Source: Chitinophagaceae bacterium (GTDB taxonomy: Bacteria > Bacteroidota > Bacteroidia > Chitinophagales > Chitinophagaceae). Taken from it: DNA of 64,000 bases. Location: positions 1-64,000 of the forward strand of contig CAHJWK010000008.1 of NCBI GenBank assembly GCA_903642275.1, given 5' to 3'. The notes under the pieces were generated by a model. That model saw only the letters and a program-made list of their open reading frames with translations, was not told the DNA's origin and ran no database searches. This document shows positions 41,708-50,798 of the stretch, one piece after another. Both the position numbers and the translations under genes were made by a program. Within the stretch, counting starts at the first letter, position 1; each line of letters opens with the position of its first letter.

Positions 41708-43114
41708 TCAGCCAACTTTCACAAGCTGAGCAACAAGGTCAGCTTCAGTCGCAACTTTTCCACCAACGTAAACTGTACCTTTCATCTCGCAGATGCCTCT
41801 GCGTATTGGAGCGGTTAGTTCCATCTTCAAAATCATAGTGTCACCGGGCACTACTTTTTGTTTGAATTTGCAATTGTTGATCTTTAAAAAGTAAGTATCA
41901 TACTTTCCTTCAGGCATAGCATTTATACATAAAATACCTCCTGTTTGCGCCAGTGCTTCAACCTGTAATACGCCCGGCATTACAGGATTTGAGGGGAAAT
42001 GCCCTGCAAAAAACCATTCATTAAAAGTTATATTTTTTATGCCAACTATTCGTGTGCCCGTTAACTCGATAATTTTATCAACCATTAAAAAAGGATAACG
42101 GTGCGGTAACGTTTTTTCAATGTAATCAAATGCATAAACCGGTGGTTGTGCGGGATCATATATAGGAACATCTTTTACCTGTTTGTTTCTTTTTATATAA
42201 TGTTTAATTTTTTTTGCGAATTCAACGTTAGAACTATGACCGGGCCGGTTAGCAATGATACGTGCTTTAATAGGGTAGCCAATCAAAGCAAGGTCTCCAA
42301 TAACATCTAATAATTTATGTCTGGCAGGCTCATTTGGAAAACGTAATTCAAGATTATTTAAATAGCCTTCGCTTTTAACTTCAATCTTATCTTTTTTAAA
42401 AACTTTTTTTAAGCGCTTTAATTCGTCGCCGTCAACTTTTTTATCAACTATAACAATTGCGTTATTAATATCACCGCCTTTAATCAGATTATTATCAAGC
42501 AGCATTTCAAGCTCATGTAAAAAACAAAATGTTCTGCAGGGAGCAATTTCAATTTTGAAATCTTTTATATTTTTTAAACCCGCATGTTGCGTTCCTAAAA
42601 CAGGGCTGTTAAAATCAATCAGCGTGGTTATCTGGTAATTGGTCGAAGGCAGCGCAGTCATCTCTACGCGCTTCTCTTCATCATAATGATAAATGTTTTC
42701 TTCAAGGCTATACCAGGCTTTTGCAGCTTCCTGTTCTGTAACGCCTGCACTCTCAATCATTTCAGTAAATGGTTGCGAACTTCCATCACCAATTGGTATT
42801 TCAGGGCCATTGATTTCTATTAAAGCATTATCTACTGCCATGCCTGCAAGTGCTGCAAGTATATGTTCTACCGTGCTCACTTTTGCATCATTATATTGCA
42901 ATGTGGTGCCCCGGCTTGTATCAGTAACCAAATCGCAATCTGCTTTTATCATTGGTGAACCGGATAAGTCTATCCGCTGAAATTGTATGCCAAAACCGGG
43001 ATGCGCAGGTGTAATTTTCATATCAACCAATGCCCCTGTATGCAAGCCTGTGCCGCTTATATCAGCAGCTTTTGAAAGGGTATGCTGTTTATCTGGATTA
43101 AAAATATTATCCAT
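41708..43114 (-). CDS. lpxC-fabZ: Bifunctional LpxC deacetylase / FabZ dehydratase
   Basis: A fusion of 468 residues, the usual Bacteroidota arrangement. Residues 1 to about 300 are LpxC, a zinc deacetylase: HTLSKAADISGTGLHTG, the zinc ligand His84 in STVEHILAALA, the KLLDVIGDLALIG ligands, and the RPGHSSN histidine. Residues about 325-468 are FabZ, a hot-dog (3R)-hydroxyacyl-ACP dehydratase: LPHRYPFLMVDKI, then FFAGHFPSNPVMPGVLQVEALAQ with the catalytic His and Glu. The fusion couples lipid A commitment to the hydroxyacyl-ACP pool. Confidence 0.96.
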   Translation of the reverse strand: MDNIFNPDKQHTLSKAADISGTGLHTGALVDMKITPAHPGFGIQFQRIDLSGSPMIKADCDLVTDTSRGTTLQYNDAKVSTVEHILAALAGMAVDNALIEINGPEIPIGDGSSQPFTEMIESAGVTEQEAAKAWYSLEENIYHYDEEKRVEMTALPSTNYQITTLIDFNSPVLGTQHAGLKNIKDFKIEIAPCRTFCFLHELEMLLDNNLIKGGDINNAIVIVDKKVDGDELKRLKKVFKKDKIEVKSEGYLNNLELRFPNEPARHKLLDVIGDLALIGYPIKARIIANRPGHSSNVEFAKKIKHYIKRNKQVKDVPIYDPAQPPVYAFDYIEKTLPHRYPFLMVDKIIELTGTRIVGIKNITFNEWFFAGHFPSNPVMPGVLQVEALAQTGGILCINAMPEGKYDTYFLKINNCKFKQKVVPGDTMILKMELTAPIRRGICEMKGTVYVGGKVATEADLVAQLVKVG

Positions 43115-43181
43115 TAATAATTATTTAGCCGGATGAATACTTGAATTGTATAGATGGCACACTGAATAATTTTCCGGATTG

Positions 43182-43189
43182 CAAAAATA
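43182..43189 (-). promoter_or_regulatory. Candidate -7 element (TATTTTTG) before lpxC-fabZ
   Basis: Minus-strand TAnnTTTG match 67 bases upstream of the ATG, in the 132-base spacer to lpxD. Confidence 0.35.
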
Positions 43190-43246
43190 AGATATAAAAA
43201 CTACGGAAGGGTATTGCTAAAAACCCATAATGGTTAGCTGGAATAT

Positions 43247-44302
43247 TTAAGAGAAACTTATTTTTTCCTGCAGTAATTGCTGTACTAATTTTTCAAGCTC
43301 TGCTATTCTTTTTTCTAATTGCGGAAGGTTGCGTGATAATGCCTGGCTTCTTAACGCGCTTGTATAATCATGTGCCGGTGAACCGGTAACGGCAGTATTT
43401 TTTTGTTTGATAGTTTTGGTAACACCGCTTTGTGCATTTACTTTAGTACCATCTGCTAACTGCAAATGACCAACAATACCAGCCTGGCCACCGATCATAA
43501 TGTTGCTGCCAAGTTTAGTACTGCCGCTTATACCAGCCTGTGCTGCAATAACAGTATTATTACCAACTTCTACGTTATGCGCTATTTGCACAAGGTTATC
43601 AAGCTTGGTACCCGAATGTATAATTGTTGAGCCAACAGTTGCACGGTCAATAGTTGTATTGCTGCCTATTTCAACATTATTTTCAATTATAACGTTACCA
43701 ATCTGCGGAACTTTTTTATACATACCATCATTCTGTGGTGCAAAACCAAAACCATCACTTCCAATTACAGTTCCGCCGTGTATGGTTACTGATTTACCAA
43801 CTGCACAACCAAAATAAATTTTTACGCCAGGATGAAGAATACTGTTATCACCAATACTTACATCATTACCGATATAAACGCCCGGGTATAATTTGACATT
43901 TTCACCGATAACTGCATTTTCACCAATGTAAGTAAATGCGCCAACAAAAATATTTTTACCAAGTGTTGCACTTGTATCAATATAACTTGGTTGCTGAATG
44001 CCGCGTAATTGTTCCTGCATCATCTCCTGGTACTTTTGCAACAAAGATGCAAAAGCAAGATACGCATCCACAACGCGGATTAATGTTGCAGTTACAGGTT
44101 GTTTTAATTCCTGTGTTTCGTTGATAATTATTATTGAAGCATTGGTGGTATATAAATAATCTTCGTATTTAGGATTGGCAAGAAATGCAAGCTGACCTTG
44201 TTTAGCTTCTTCAATTTTACCAAAAGAGCTAACCTCAGTTTTACCATCGCCATCAACTGCGCCGTTGATTAATAAAGCAATGCGCTCTGCATTTATCTTC
44301 AT
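43247..44302 (-). CDS. lpxD: UDP-3-O-acyl-glucosamine N-acyltransferase
   Basis: A 351-residue protein. The N-terminal uridine-binding domain ([13 protein letters not shown]...[22 protein letters not shown]) is followed by a left-handed beta-helix with many hexapeptides ([20 protein letters not shown]). The catalytic His is in [11 protein letters not shown] and [12 protein letters not shown] is conserved. A C-terminal helix ([19 protein letters not shown]) promotes trimerisation. It catalyses the third acylation step in lipid A synthesis. Confidence 0.95.
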   Translation of the reverse strand: MKINAERIALLINGAVDGDGKTEVSSFGKIEEAKQGQLAFLANPKYEDYLYTTNASIIIINETQELKQPVTATLIRVVDAYLAFASLLQKYQEMMQEQLRGIQQPSYIDTSATLGKNIFVGAFTYIGENAVIGENVKLYPGVYIGNDVSIGDNSILHPGVKIYFGCAVGKSVTIHGGTVIGSDGFGFAPQNDGMYKKVPQIGNVIIENNVEIGSNTTIDRATVGSTIIHSGTKLDNLVQIAHNVEVGNNTVIAAQAGISGSTKLGSNIMIGGQAGIVGHLQLADGTKVNAQSGVTKTIKQKNTAVTGSPAHDYTSALRSQALSRNLPQLEKRIAELEKLVQQLLQEKISFS

Positions 44303-44350
44303 GTTGATTATTTCTGATGTAACGCAACCAATTTTAAATTATGTGCAGCA

Positions 44351-45562
44351 TTACGTTAATTGACAAATGTAAAATTTTTTAACCGGCATTGAAAGTGTTT
44401 TATGTATAAGCGGATCGGCAACTTCAGAAATATCACGATACGTCCCATCTTTTGATAAAATATTTATGCGTTCATCCTGCAATTGATAGGTTGTGTTCAT
44501 TGCCTGACCGGTGAAAATAAAATAAGCCGCATCTTTAACTGAAATGTTGAATTTATTAGCTATGATTTTCTTTGTGTTTAAAATTTCATCTTCGTCAAAA
44601 GGTTCAGTTTGCAATTTACTTTTGTATAGTTTTCTGTCAAGAAGATTTTTACAAAGTGTTGATAGAATTGTATCAGCATGATTACTCCATTGCTTTATAG
44701 CAAACATGATATCAACATCATCCAGCAAACAAAATTTTGCAAGCGCTTCATTATTCATTATTGTAAAATTTTCAAAGAAATAATCTAATGTTGAATTAAG
44801 TTTCAAAGCAGTGTTTGATGAAGGATAAATTTCTCTTACACGTTCAATAATTTTTACGATCATTTTTTCAGCTGCTAAAACTGTCTTATGCAAATAAACC
44901 TGCCAGTACATAAACCTGCGCGCCACTAAAAATTTTTCAATACTATATAAGCCTTTTGATTCAACCATTAATTGTCCTTCATACACGGTAAGCATTTTAA
45001 GAATGCGATCATAACCAATGACACCTTCGCTTACACCTGTATAAAAACTATCACGCGTTAAATAATCCATGCGGTCAACATCAAGCTGCCCGCTGATAAG
45101 CTGATGCAAAAATTGTTTATGATAAGTATTTGTAAAGATGGAAATAGCTGTTGTTAATGCACCATCACTTTGCCTGTTGAATTCATTCATGATTTGCAAT
45201 CCTAACGTTTCATGATGCACAACTTTTATCAACATATTTTCCAATGCATGAGAGAAAGGACCATGACCAACATCATGCAATAAAATGGCACATTTTGTAG
45301 CAAGTTCTTCTTCAGCAGAAATATCAATGCCCTTATTTTTTAATTCATTTAAAGCAAGACATATTAAATGATAAGCACCCAATGAATGATGCAGCCTTGT
45401 ATGCACAGCGCCGGGATAAACCAACTGTGCCAGCGCCATTTGATAAATGCGCCGCAACCGTTGATACCACGGATGATCAATAATAAAAAACAGTAAAGGA
45501 TCATCAATAGTTATGAATCCATAAATAGGATCATTAATAATTTTTCGTCTTATTTTTTGCAC
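44351..45562 (-). CDS. HD-domain phosphohydrolase
   Basis: A 403-residue metal-dependent phosphohydrolase of the dGTPase-like HD group. The HD motif is spread as HSLGAYHL (first His, about residue 58), AILLHDVGHGPFSHA (His-Asp, about 91-105) and a downstream SGQLDVDRMDYLTRD (Asp). Substrate unknown; dNTP or nucleotide hydrolysis is possible. It precedes lpxD on the same strand and this order with lipid A genes is common in Bacteroidota. It is divergent from porX. Confidence 0.85.
   Translation of the reverse strand: MQKIRRKIINDPIYGFITIDDPLLFFIIDHPWYQRLRRIYQMALAQLVYPGAVHTRLHHSLGAYHLICLALNELKNKGIDISAEEELATKCAILLHDVGHGPFSHALENMLIKVVHHETLGLQIMNEFNRQSDGALTTAISIFTNTYHKQFLHQLISGQLDVDRMDYLTRDSFYTGVSEGVIGYDRILKMLTVYEGQLMVESKGLYSIEKFLVARRFMYWQVYLHKTVLAAEKMIVKIIERVREIYPSSNTALKLNSTLDYFFENFTIMNNEALAKFCLLDDVDIMFAIKQWSNHADTILSTLCKNLLDRKLYKSKLQTEPFDEDEILNTKKIIANKFNISVKDAAYFIFTGQAMNTTYQLQDERINILSKDGTYRDISEVADPLIHKTLSMPVKKFYICQLT
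44364..44371 (-). promoter_or_regulatory. Candidate -7 element (TACATTTG) for lpxD
   Basis: Minus-strand TAnnTTTG match 61 bases upstream of the lpxD ATG, inside the last codons of the HD gene. Confidence 0.35.
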
Positions 45563-45678
45563 TGTTTAGGCTTTGTTAAATGAGTTTTTAATAACAAATG
45601 ATATGCAGCTTATCAATTTAAAAAAAATAGTTTTACGTACTGTTTACAAAGATTAGAAAATAAACATCACAATTAAAT

Positions 45679-47229
45679 ATGTCTGTAGCAACTATACTTT
45701 GGGTGGATGATGAAATAGAAAATCTTCAGTCTCAAAAATTATTTCTTGAAAATAAAGGCTATGAAGTGCATACCCGCGCCAATGGTTTTGATGCCATTGA
45801 TTTTGTAAAAGATAATTTGCTTGACGTTGTGTTGCTTGACGAAACAATGCCTGGAATTACAGGTTTGGAAACGCTGCAAAAAATAAAAGAAGTAAGTAAC
45901 ATTCCGGTTGTAATGATAACCAAAAATGAAACGGAAAATTTAATGGATGATGCTATCGGCAGCCAGATAACTGATTATCTTATTAAGCCGGTAAATCCAA
46001 ACCAGGTGTTGCTCTGCCTTAAAAAAATTATAGATAATAAAAGGCTGGTTGGCGAGAAAACAACGTCGGCTTACCAGCAGCAGTTTCGCAATTTATTTAT
46101 GGCATTGAACAGCAATCCTGATTATAATGAATGGATGGAAATTTATAAAAAGCTGGTGTATTGGGAACTTGAAATGGAGAAAAGTAACAGCCCTGAAATG
46201 CAGGAAGTTTTTCAAACACAAAAGCAGGAAGCCAACACTGAATTTTTTAAGTTCATCAGCAGGAATTATGCAGGCTGGATAGGCAATAAAGCCAAAGCAC
46301 CTGTGATGAGCCATAATTTATTTGAAAAGAAAATTTTACCACAGGTTGAAAGAGGCATACCCACTTTTTTTATTTTGATTGATAACCTCCGCTTTGATCA
46401 ATGGAAATCTATACAACCCATTTTTGCTGAAAGTTTTCGTGTAACTGAAGAAGACAGTTTTTACAGCATATTGCCAACAGCAACGCAATATTGCCGCAAT
46501 GCAATTTTTGCAGGTATGTTACCGGTTGATATTGAAAAGAATTTTCCGAACAAATGGAAAAACGATGATGAAGAAGGCAGCAAAAATTCATATGAAGAAG
46601 AATTTTTTAAGGCGCAGTTAAAGCGCTTAAAAAGAGAAGATTTAAAATATAGTTATACGAAAGTGCTTCATCATAACGATGGTCAGCAGTTGCTGAACAA
46701 TATTCACAACCTGATGAATAATGATCTGAATATTATTGTATACAATTTTGTTGATATGATGAGCCATGCCCGTACAGAAATGGAAGTGCTTAAAGAATTG
46801 GCAGCTGATGAAATAAGTTACCGAAGCCTTACTAAAAGCTGGTTTGAATACAGCCCGTTACACCAGGCATTAAAAAAGATTGCTGATAAAAAAATAAATA
46901 TCGTGCTGGCAACTGATCATGGCAGTGTACGCGTGAATACACCTTGTAAGGTTATTGGCGATAAACAAACAACTGCAAACCTGCGTTACAAACATGGCCG
47001 TAATCTAAATTACGAACAAAAAGAAGTGCTTGCTTTTCGTGATCCGAAACAAGCTGGCCTGCCGGTGCCTAATATAAACTCATCTTATATTTTTGCTAAG
47101 GAAGATGGCTACTTATGTTATCCGAATAATTACAATTATTATGTAAATTATTATCGCAACACATTTCAGCATGGCGGCATCAGCATGGAAGAAATGATTG
47201 TGCCTGTGATAAAAATGACAAGTAAGTAA
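45679..47229 (+). CDS. porX: PorX, response regulator with PglZ-type phosphatase domain
   Basis: A 516-residue regulator of type IX secretion. The N-terminal CheY-like receiver has Asp10/Asp11, the phospho-acceptor Asp54 in VVLLDETMPG, and the Lys of YLIKPVNP. A helical linker follows, then an alkaline-phosphatase-superfamily PglZ domain: FFILIDNLRFDQW, ILPTATQYCRNA with the catalytic Thr, and LATDHGSVRV with metal ligands. PorX acts with sensor kinase PorY and sigma factor SigP, which are not in the window. Its presence implies that the organism has type IX secretion, typically used for gliding and secreted hydrolases. Confidence 0.93.
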   Translation: MSVATILWVDDEIENLQSQKLFLENKGYEVHTRANGFDAIDFVKDNLLDVVLLDETMPGITGLETLQKIKEVSNIPVVMITKNETENLMDDAIGSQITDYLIKPVNPNQVLLCLKKIIDNKRLVGEKTTSAYQQQFRNLFMALNSNPDYNEWMEIYKKLVYWELEMEKSNSPEMQEVFQTQKQEANTEFFKFISRNYAGWIGNKAKAPVMSHNLFEKKILPQVERGIPTFFILIDNLRFDQWKSIQPIFAESFRVTEEDSFYSILPTATQYCRNAIFAGMLPVDIEKNFPNKWKNDDEEGSKNSYEEEFFKAQLKRLKREDLKYSYTKVLHHNDGQQLLNNIHNLMNNDLNIIVYNFVDMMSHARTEMEVLKELAADEISYRSLTKSWFEYSPLHQALKKIADKKINIVLATDHGSVRVNTPCKVIGDKQTTANLRYKHGRNLNYEQKEVLAFRDPKQAGLPVPNINSSYIFAKEDGYLCYPNNYNYYVNYYRNTFQHGGISMEEMIVPVIKMTSK

Positions 47230-47300
47230 TAAGTGTGAGATGTGAACTAGAAAGTTTATAATTTTTACTTTGTATTTCGTACATCATACCTCGCACTTAT
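47229..47300. repeat. Long-loop inverted repeat between convergent genes
   Basis: ATAAGTGTGAG (47229-47239) pairs with CTCGCACTTAT (47290-47300) with one G-T pair. The loop of 50 bases is too long for a standard terminator, but the position after porX suits one. Confidence 0.4.
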
Positions 47301-47304
47301 TTCT

Positions 47305-47583
47305 TTATTCTTCATCTTCTTCTTCATAAAACGCATCTTCATTTTTGTAGTAGGCCTTATTCCAATCTTTAACCACATCATCGCTTATCAATTCAATTAT
47401 ATCAAAAATTGCGTCTGTTTTGAGTTTCCATTCCTGCAACACGGCATCGGTATATTTTTCAACATACATGCAATGATCGCTAATCACTTTTACCTGCACT
47501 AAACTAAGCGCATCATTTTCTTTTTCCTGTATCAGGTAATAACATCCCGGTTCTAACAATGCATACGAATACATACTCATCAA
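47305..47583 (-). CDS. Small acidic conserved protein, unknown
   Basis: A 92-residue cytoplasmic protein without signal or membrane segment. It opens with SYALLEPGCYYLIQEKEND and shows a strand-helix pattern (ALSLVQVKVISDHCMYVEKY, EWKLKTDAIFDIIELISDD), ending in an acidic tail (EDAFYEEEDEE). I recognise no family; the pattern resembles conserved small Bacteroidota proteins. The 138-base spacer upstream shows nothing. Confidence 0.55.
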   Translation of the reverse strand: MMSMYSYALLEPGCYYLIQEKENDALSLVQVKVISDHCMYVEKYTDAVLQEWKLKTDAIFDIIELISDDVVKDWNKAYYKNEDAFYEEEDEE

Positions 47584-47721
47584 ATTGAATAATTAATCAA
47601 AAATTTTAAGAGAGAATTAAATGTGGTTAGCGAGTAAGGGTTACGAGGTGCAATAAATTATGTACAACGTAATATGCAAATATATTAATTAATACTGATT
47701 GAGCTTTAAGTAATTGCACAA

Positions 47722-48522
47722 TCAGGCTTGCTCAACTGAAGCAGAGCGTTTTTTAGGAATTGATTCTTCAAGCCGCATGCGCTGATGGTAATTATTAAAC
47801 CAGCTTTTAAATTGAATCTCCAGCACTCCGAATACACCTTCTTTTAATATGCGGCCGCTCATTTTGCTTGTTCCAACCTTACGGTCTTCGAAAGCAATTG
47901 GCACTTCTGTAATTTTAAAACCAAGTTTCCAGGCAGTGAACTTCATTTCAATCTGGAAAGCATAACCTACAAATTTTATTTCCTCTAAATTAATGGATTC
48001 GAGCACTTTTCTTTTATAACAGATAAACCTGGCTGTAGGATCTTTAACCGGCATGAAAGTGATAAGCCTTGTATATAGAGCGCCGCCTTTTGAATAGATG
48101 TGCCTATCCAAAGGCCAGTTAACAATACTGCCACCTTTCACATACCTGCTGCCGATAGCAACATCATAGTTATTTTCTTTGCAGGCATTATACAAGCTTT
48201 CAAGGTCTGAAGGCTTATGCGAAAAATCAGCATCCATTTCAAAAATATAATCATATTCGTTTCCTATTGCCCATTTAAAACCAGCTATGTATGCTGTGCC
48301 AAGCCCAAGTTTACCTTTTCTTTCTTTTATAAAAAGTTGCCCTTGATAAGCTTCATCATTTATCATCTGTTTAACTGCATCTGCAGTGCCATCGGGCGAC
48401 TGGTCATCAATAACCAGCACATGATAATTTTGCTTTAAAGAAAATATTGCTTTGAGAATTACTTGTATATTCTCAATTTCGTTGTATGTAGGTATGATAA
48501 TTAATTTTTCCAAGCAACTCAT
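47722..48522 (-). CDS. Polyprenyl-phosphate mannosyltransferase-like GT2
   Basis: A family 2 glycosyltransferase. I start at the ATG at 48522 (about 266 residues), just before LEKLIIIPTYNEIENI; the longer frame adds 15 residues without resemblance. GT-A motifs: VLVIDDQSPDGTAD, KLGLGTAYIAGFKWA, the DXD EMDADFSHKP, GSRYVKGGSIVNWP and the acceptor loop EVPIAFEDRKVGTSKMS. It matches dolichyl/undecaprenyl-phosphate mannose synthases without a C-terminal membrane domain. It likely makes a lipid-linked sugar donor. Confidence 0.9.
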   Translation of the reverse strand: MSCLEKLIIIPTYNEIENIQVILKAIFSLKQNYHVLVIDDQSPDGTADAVKQMINDEAYQGQLFIKERKGKLGLGTAYIAGFKWAIGNEYDYIFEMDADFSHKPSDLESLYNACKENNYDVAIGSRYVKGGSIVNWPLDRHIYSKGGALYTRLITFMPVKDPTARFICYKRKVLESINLEEIKFVGYAFQIEMKFTAWKLGFKITEVPIAFEDRKVGTSKMSGRILKEGVFGVLEIQFKSWFNNYHQRMRLEESIPKKRSASVEQA

Positions 48523-48577
48523 TGGGATTAACTGAAAATACAATTTCAGATTTAATGTAATAAACAAAAAGCTAAAT

Positions 48578-49354
48578 TTATGAAGTAATTTTTTTTATAA
48601 GTGTGCGGTTCAATATTTCTGTAAGTTTTTGTTTGGTATTGAGTGGAAAATCGCCTTTCATTATCCAGTCATAATATTGTGGTTCTGTTCTTAAAACTTC
48701 GGTAACACTTTTGCCTTTATGCTTACCAAAATTAAAAATCTCAATGCCATCTGCTATAATCATACGCCTTGCAAAATCAACACAATCTTCTTCGCCGATA
48801 CAATTTAAAATACTTTCTATGGTTGCGCCAATTTCAGGATAGCGAACTACCTGCGCATGTAAAATTTCGAGCGTTGCTGTTGCATCTGCTTCCGCACTAT
48901 GTGCATTGATTAATGCTTTATTACAGTAAAATTTATAAGCGGCGGATAAAGTTCGCTGCTCCATCTGGTGAAATATTTTTTGTACATCAACCAGCTTTCT
49001 TCCATCCATAGAAAAATCTAGCCCAGCCCTGAGAAATTCTTCAATAAGCATCGGAATATCAAACCGGTTACTATTGTATCCGCCTAAATCACAATTATCA
49101 AGAAACTGCTTTATTTCATTTGCAACCTGTTTGAATGTAGGTGCATCTTTTACCATTTCATTGGTTATGCCATGTACATCACTCGAACATTTTGGAATAG
49201 CTGTCTGCGGATTTATAAGTTTCCTTTTTTTTAAGGTACTGCCGTTAGGCATTAATTTTACTATAGCTATCTCGATAATTTTATCTACAGCTACATTTAT
49301 ACCGGTTGTTTCTAAATCAATTATGGCTAAAGGACGGGAAACTTGGAGACTCAT
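48578..49354 (-). CDS. DnaQ-like 3'-5' exonuclease
   Basis: A 258-residue DEDDh exonuclease: Exo I AIIDLETTGIN (Asp14, Glu16), Exo II GYNSNRFDIPMLIEEF, and Exo III NAHSAEADATATLEIL with the histidine. A C-terminal extension of about 60 residues (FNFGKHKGKSVTEVLRTEPQYYDWIMKGDF) is a recurring module in Bacteroidota and is seen with other nucleases. It could be the polymerase III epsilon subunit or a repair exonuclease; no polymerase gene adjoins it. Confidence 0.88.
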   Translation of the reverse strand: MSLQVSRPLAIIDLETTGINVAVDKIIEIAIVKLMPNGSTLKKRKLINPQTAIPKCSSDVHGITNEMVKDAPTFKQVANEIKQFLDNCDLGGYNSNRFDIPMLIEEFLRAGLDFSMDGRKLVDVQKIFHQMEQRTLSAAYKFYCNKALINAHSAEADATATLEILHAQVVRYPEIGATIESILNCIGEEDCVDFARRMIIADGIEIFNFGKHKGKSVTEVLRTEPQYYDWIMKGDFPLNTKQKLTEILNRTLIKKITS

Positions 49355-49466
49355 TTAAGAATAATTGGGGAACGAAAATAAGGCAGTTTTTTATCTTAGC
49401 CCTGATACGAATATACTTTTATATCTTTATTTTCGTTTAAGTTCTTCATTTAACTGAAACTGTTTT

Positions 49467-49592
49467 ATGCGTAGATTACTTGTTGTTTTTACGGCGATTG
49501 CATTTTGCACGATGTTATTTACATCATGCGTGGAGAGCAGAAGTTCTGCCTGCCCTTCTCATGACCCGAATTATTTTTCCAAGAAAAGATAG
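49467..49592 (+). CDS. Tiny predicted lipoprotein (41 residues)
   Basis: ATG at 49467 opens a 41-codon frame to the TAG at 49590-49592: MRRLLVVFTAIAFCTMLFTS then Cys21 (lipobox FTSC), followed by VESRSSACPSHDPNYFSKKR. A hydrophobic signal with a lipid-accepting cysteine, a second cysteine and a basic end form a convincing small lipoprotein. The frame stops immediately before the stop codon of the convergent acyl-CoA dehydrogenase. Role unknown. Confidence 0.65.
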   Translation: MRRLLVVFTAIAFCTMLFTSCVESRSSACPSHDPNYFSKKR

Positions 49593-50747
49593 TTATTTAA
49601 TTAACGAGCGCCCGATTACAATGCGCTGCACTTCGCTGGTGCCTTCATATATCTGTGTAATTTTTGCGTCACGCATCATTCGCTCAACATGATATTCTTT
49701 TACGTAACCATATCCGCCGTGTATTTGTACTGCTTCAGTAGTTACCCACATTGCCGTTTCAGCAGCGTATAATTTTGCCATAGCAGCGCTTAATGTGTAA
49801 TCCTTTTTATCGTCTTTGTCTGATGATGCTTTATACACCAGCAGCCGCGCCGCTTCAATGTGTGTAGCCATATCGGCAAGTTTAAATTGTATAGCCTGGT
49901 GCTCAATAAGTTCTTTGCCAAATGATTTTCGTTGCTTGGCATATTGCAGAGAACGTTCATAAGCGCCTGCAGCAATCCCCAATGCCTGTGCAGCAATTCC
50001 AATGCGCCCTCCGTTTAAAGTTTGCATAGCGAAATTAAAACCAAAACCTTCTTTACCAATCCTGTTTTCTTTTGGAACTTTTACATCTGCAAACTGAATA
50101 GAATGCGTGTCGCTTCCACGAATACCCATTTTATTTTCTTTAGCACCAACAACAACACCGGGCAAACTCTTCTCAACAATTAATGTATTAATTCCTCTGA
50201 AACCTTTTGATTTATCTGTTTGCGCCATTACCAAATAAACGCTGGCAGATGAACCATTTGTAATCCAGTTTTTGGTTCCATTAAGCAAATAATAATCGCC
50301 TTTGTCTTCTGCTGTTGTCTGCTGAGATGTTGCATCACTACCAGCTTCCGGTTCGCTTAATAAAAAAGCGCCAATATAGAGTTCTCCATCTTTTTTGCCT
50401 TGTGCTAAAGGAGTAAGATATTTTTGCTTTTGTTCTTCTGTTCCGAATGCTTCAAGCCCCCAGCAAACCAAACTGTTATTTACACTCATGCAAACAGAAG
50501 TGCTGGCATCAACTTTTGAAATTTCTTCCATCGCAATAACATAACTGATGGTATCCAAACCAGCCCCACCATAGTCAGGCGAAACCATCATGCCCATAAA
50601 ACCCAAATCAGCAAGCTTTAAAATTTGTTCTTTAGGAAATTTCATGTGCTCATCACGCTCAATTACACCGGGTAAACATTCAGTGTTGGCAAAATTTTTT
50701 GCAGCTTCTTTAATCATTAGCTGCTCTTCATTCAAACTAAAATCCAT
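49593..50747 (-). CDS. Short-chain acyl-CoA dehydrogenase
   Basis: A 384-residue flavoprotein. LTPLAQGKKDGELYIGAFLLSEPEAGSDAT and GTKNWITNGSSASVYLVMAQTD are FAD-binding blocks, and the catalytic Glu lies in the C-terminal QIYEGTSEVQRIVIGR segment. The N-terminal helices (FSLNEEQLMIKEAAKNFA) are typical. Expected to oxidise acyl-CoA in beta-oxidation or branched-chain catabolism; the sequence resembles butyryl-CoA dehydrogenases. A -7-like element precedes it. Confidence 0.93.
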   Translation of the reverse strand: MDFSLNEEQLMIKEAAKNFANTECLPGVIERDEHMKFPKEQILKLADLGFMGMMVSPDYGGAGLDTISYVIAMEEISKVDASTSVCMSVNNSLVCWGLEAFGTEEQKQKYLTPLAQGKKDGELYIGAFLLSEPEAGSDATSQQTTAEDKGDYYLLNGTKNWITNGSSASVYLVMAQTDKSKGFRGINTLIVEKSLPGVVVGAKENKMGIRGSDTHSIQFADVKVPKENRIGKEGFGFNFAMQTLNGGRIGIAAQALGIAAGAYERSLQYAKQRKSFGKELIEHQAIQFKLADMATHIEAARLLVYKASSDKDDKKDYTLSAAMAKLYAAETAMWVTTEAVQIHGGYGYVKEYHVERMMRDAKITQIYEGTSEVQRIVIGRSLIK

Positions 50748-50764
50748 TAAGAAAAATTTGACTG

Positions 50765-50772
50765 CAAAACTA
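50765..50772 (-). promoter_or_regulatory. Candidate -7 element (TAGTTTTG) for the acyl-CoA dehydrogenase
   Basis: Minus-strand TAnnTTTG match 17 bases upstream of the ATG, between the ligase and dehydrogenase genes. Confidence 0.35.
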
Positions 50773-50798
50773 CGCTAACGATTGTAAGTATGTGCTAA

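Noticed and set aside
49480-49692. A 70-codon plus-strand frame overlapping the acyl-CoA dehydrogenase.
   Set aside because: It overlaps the 41-residue lipoprotein in another frame and runs antisense into the dehydrogenase; composition is not protein-like.
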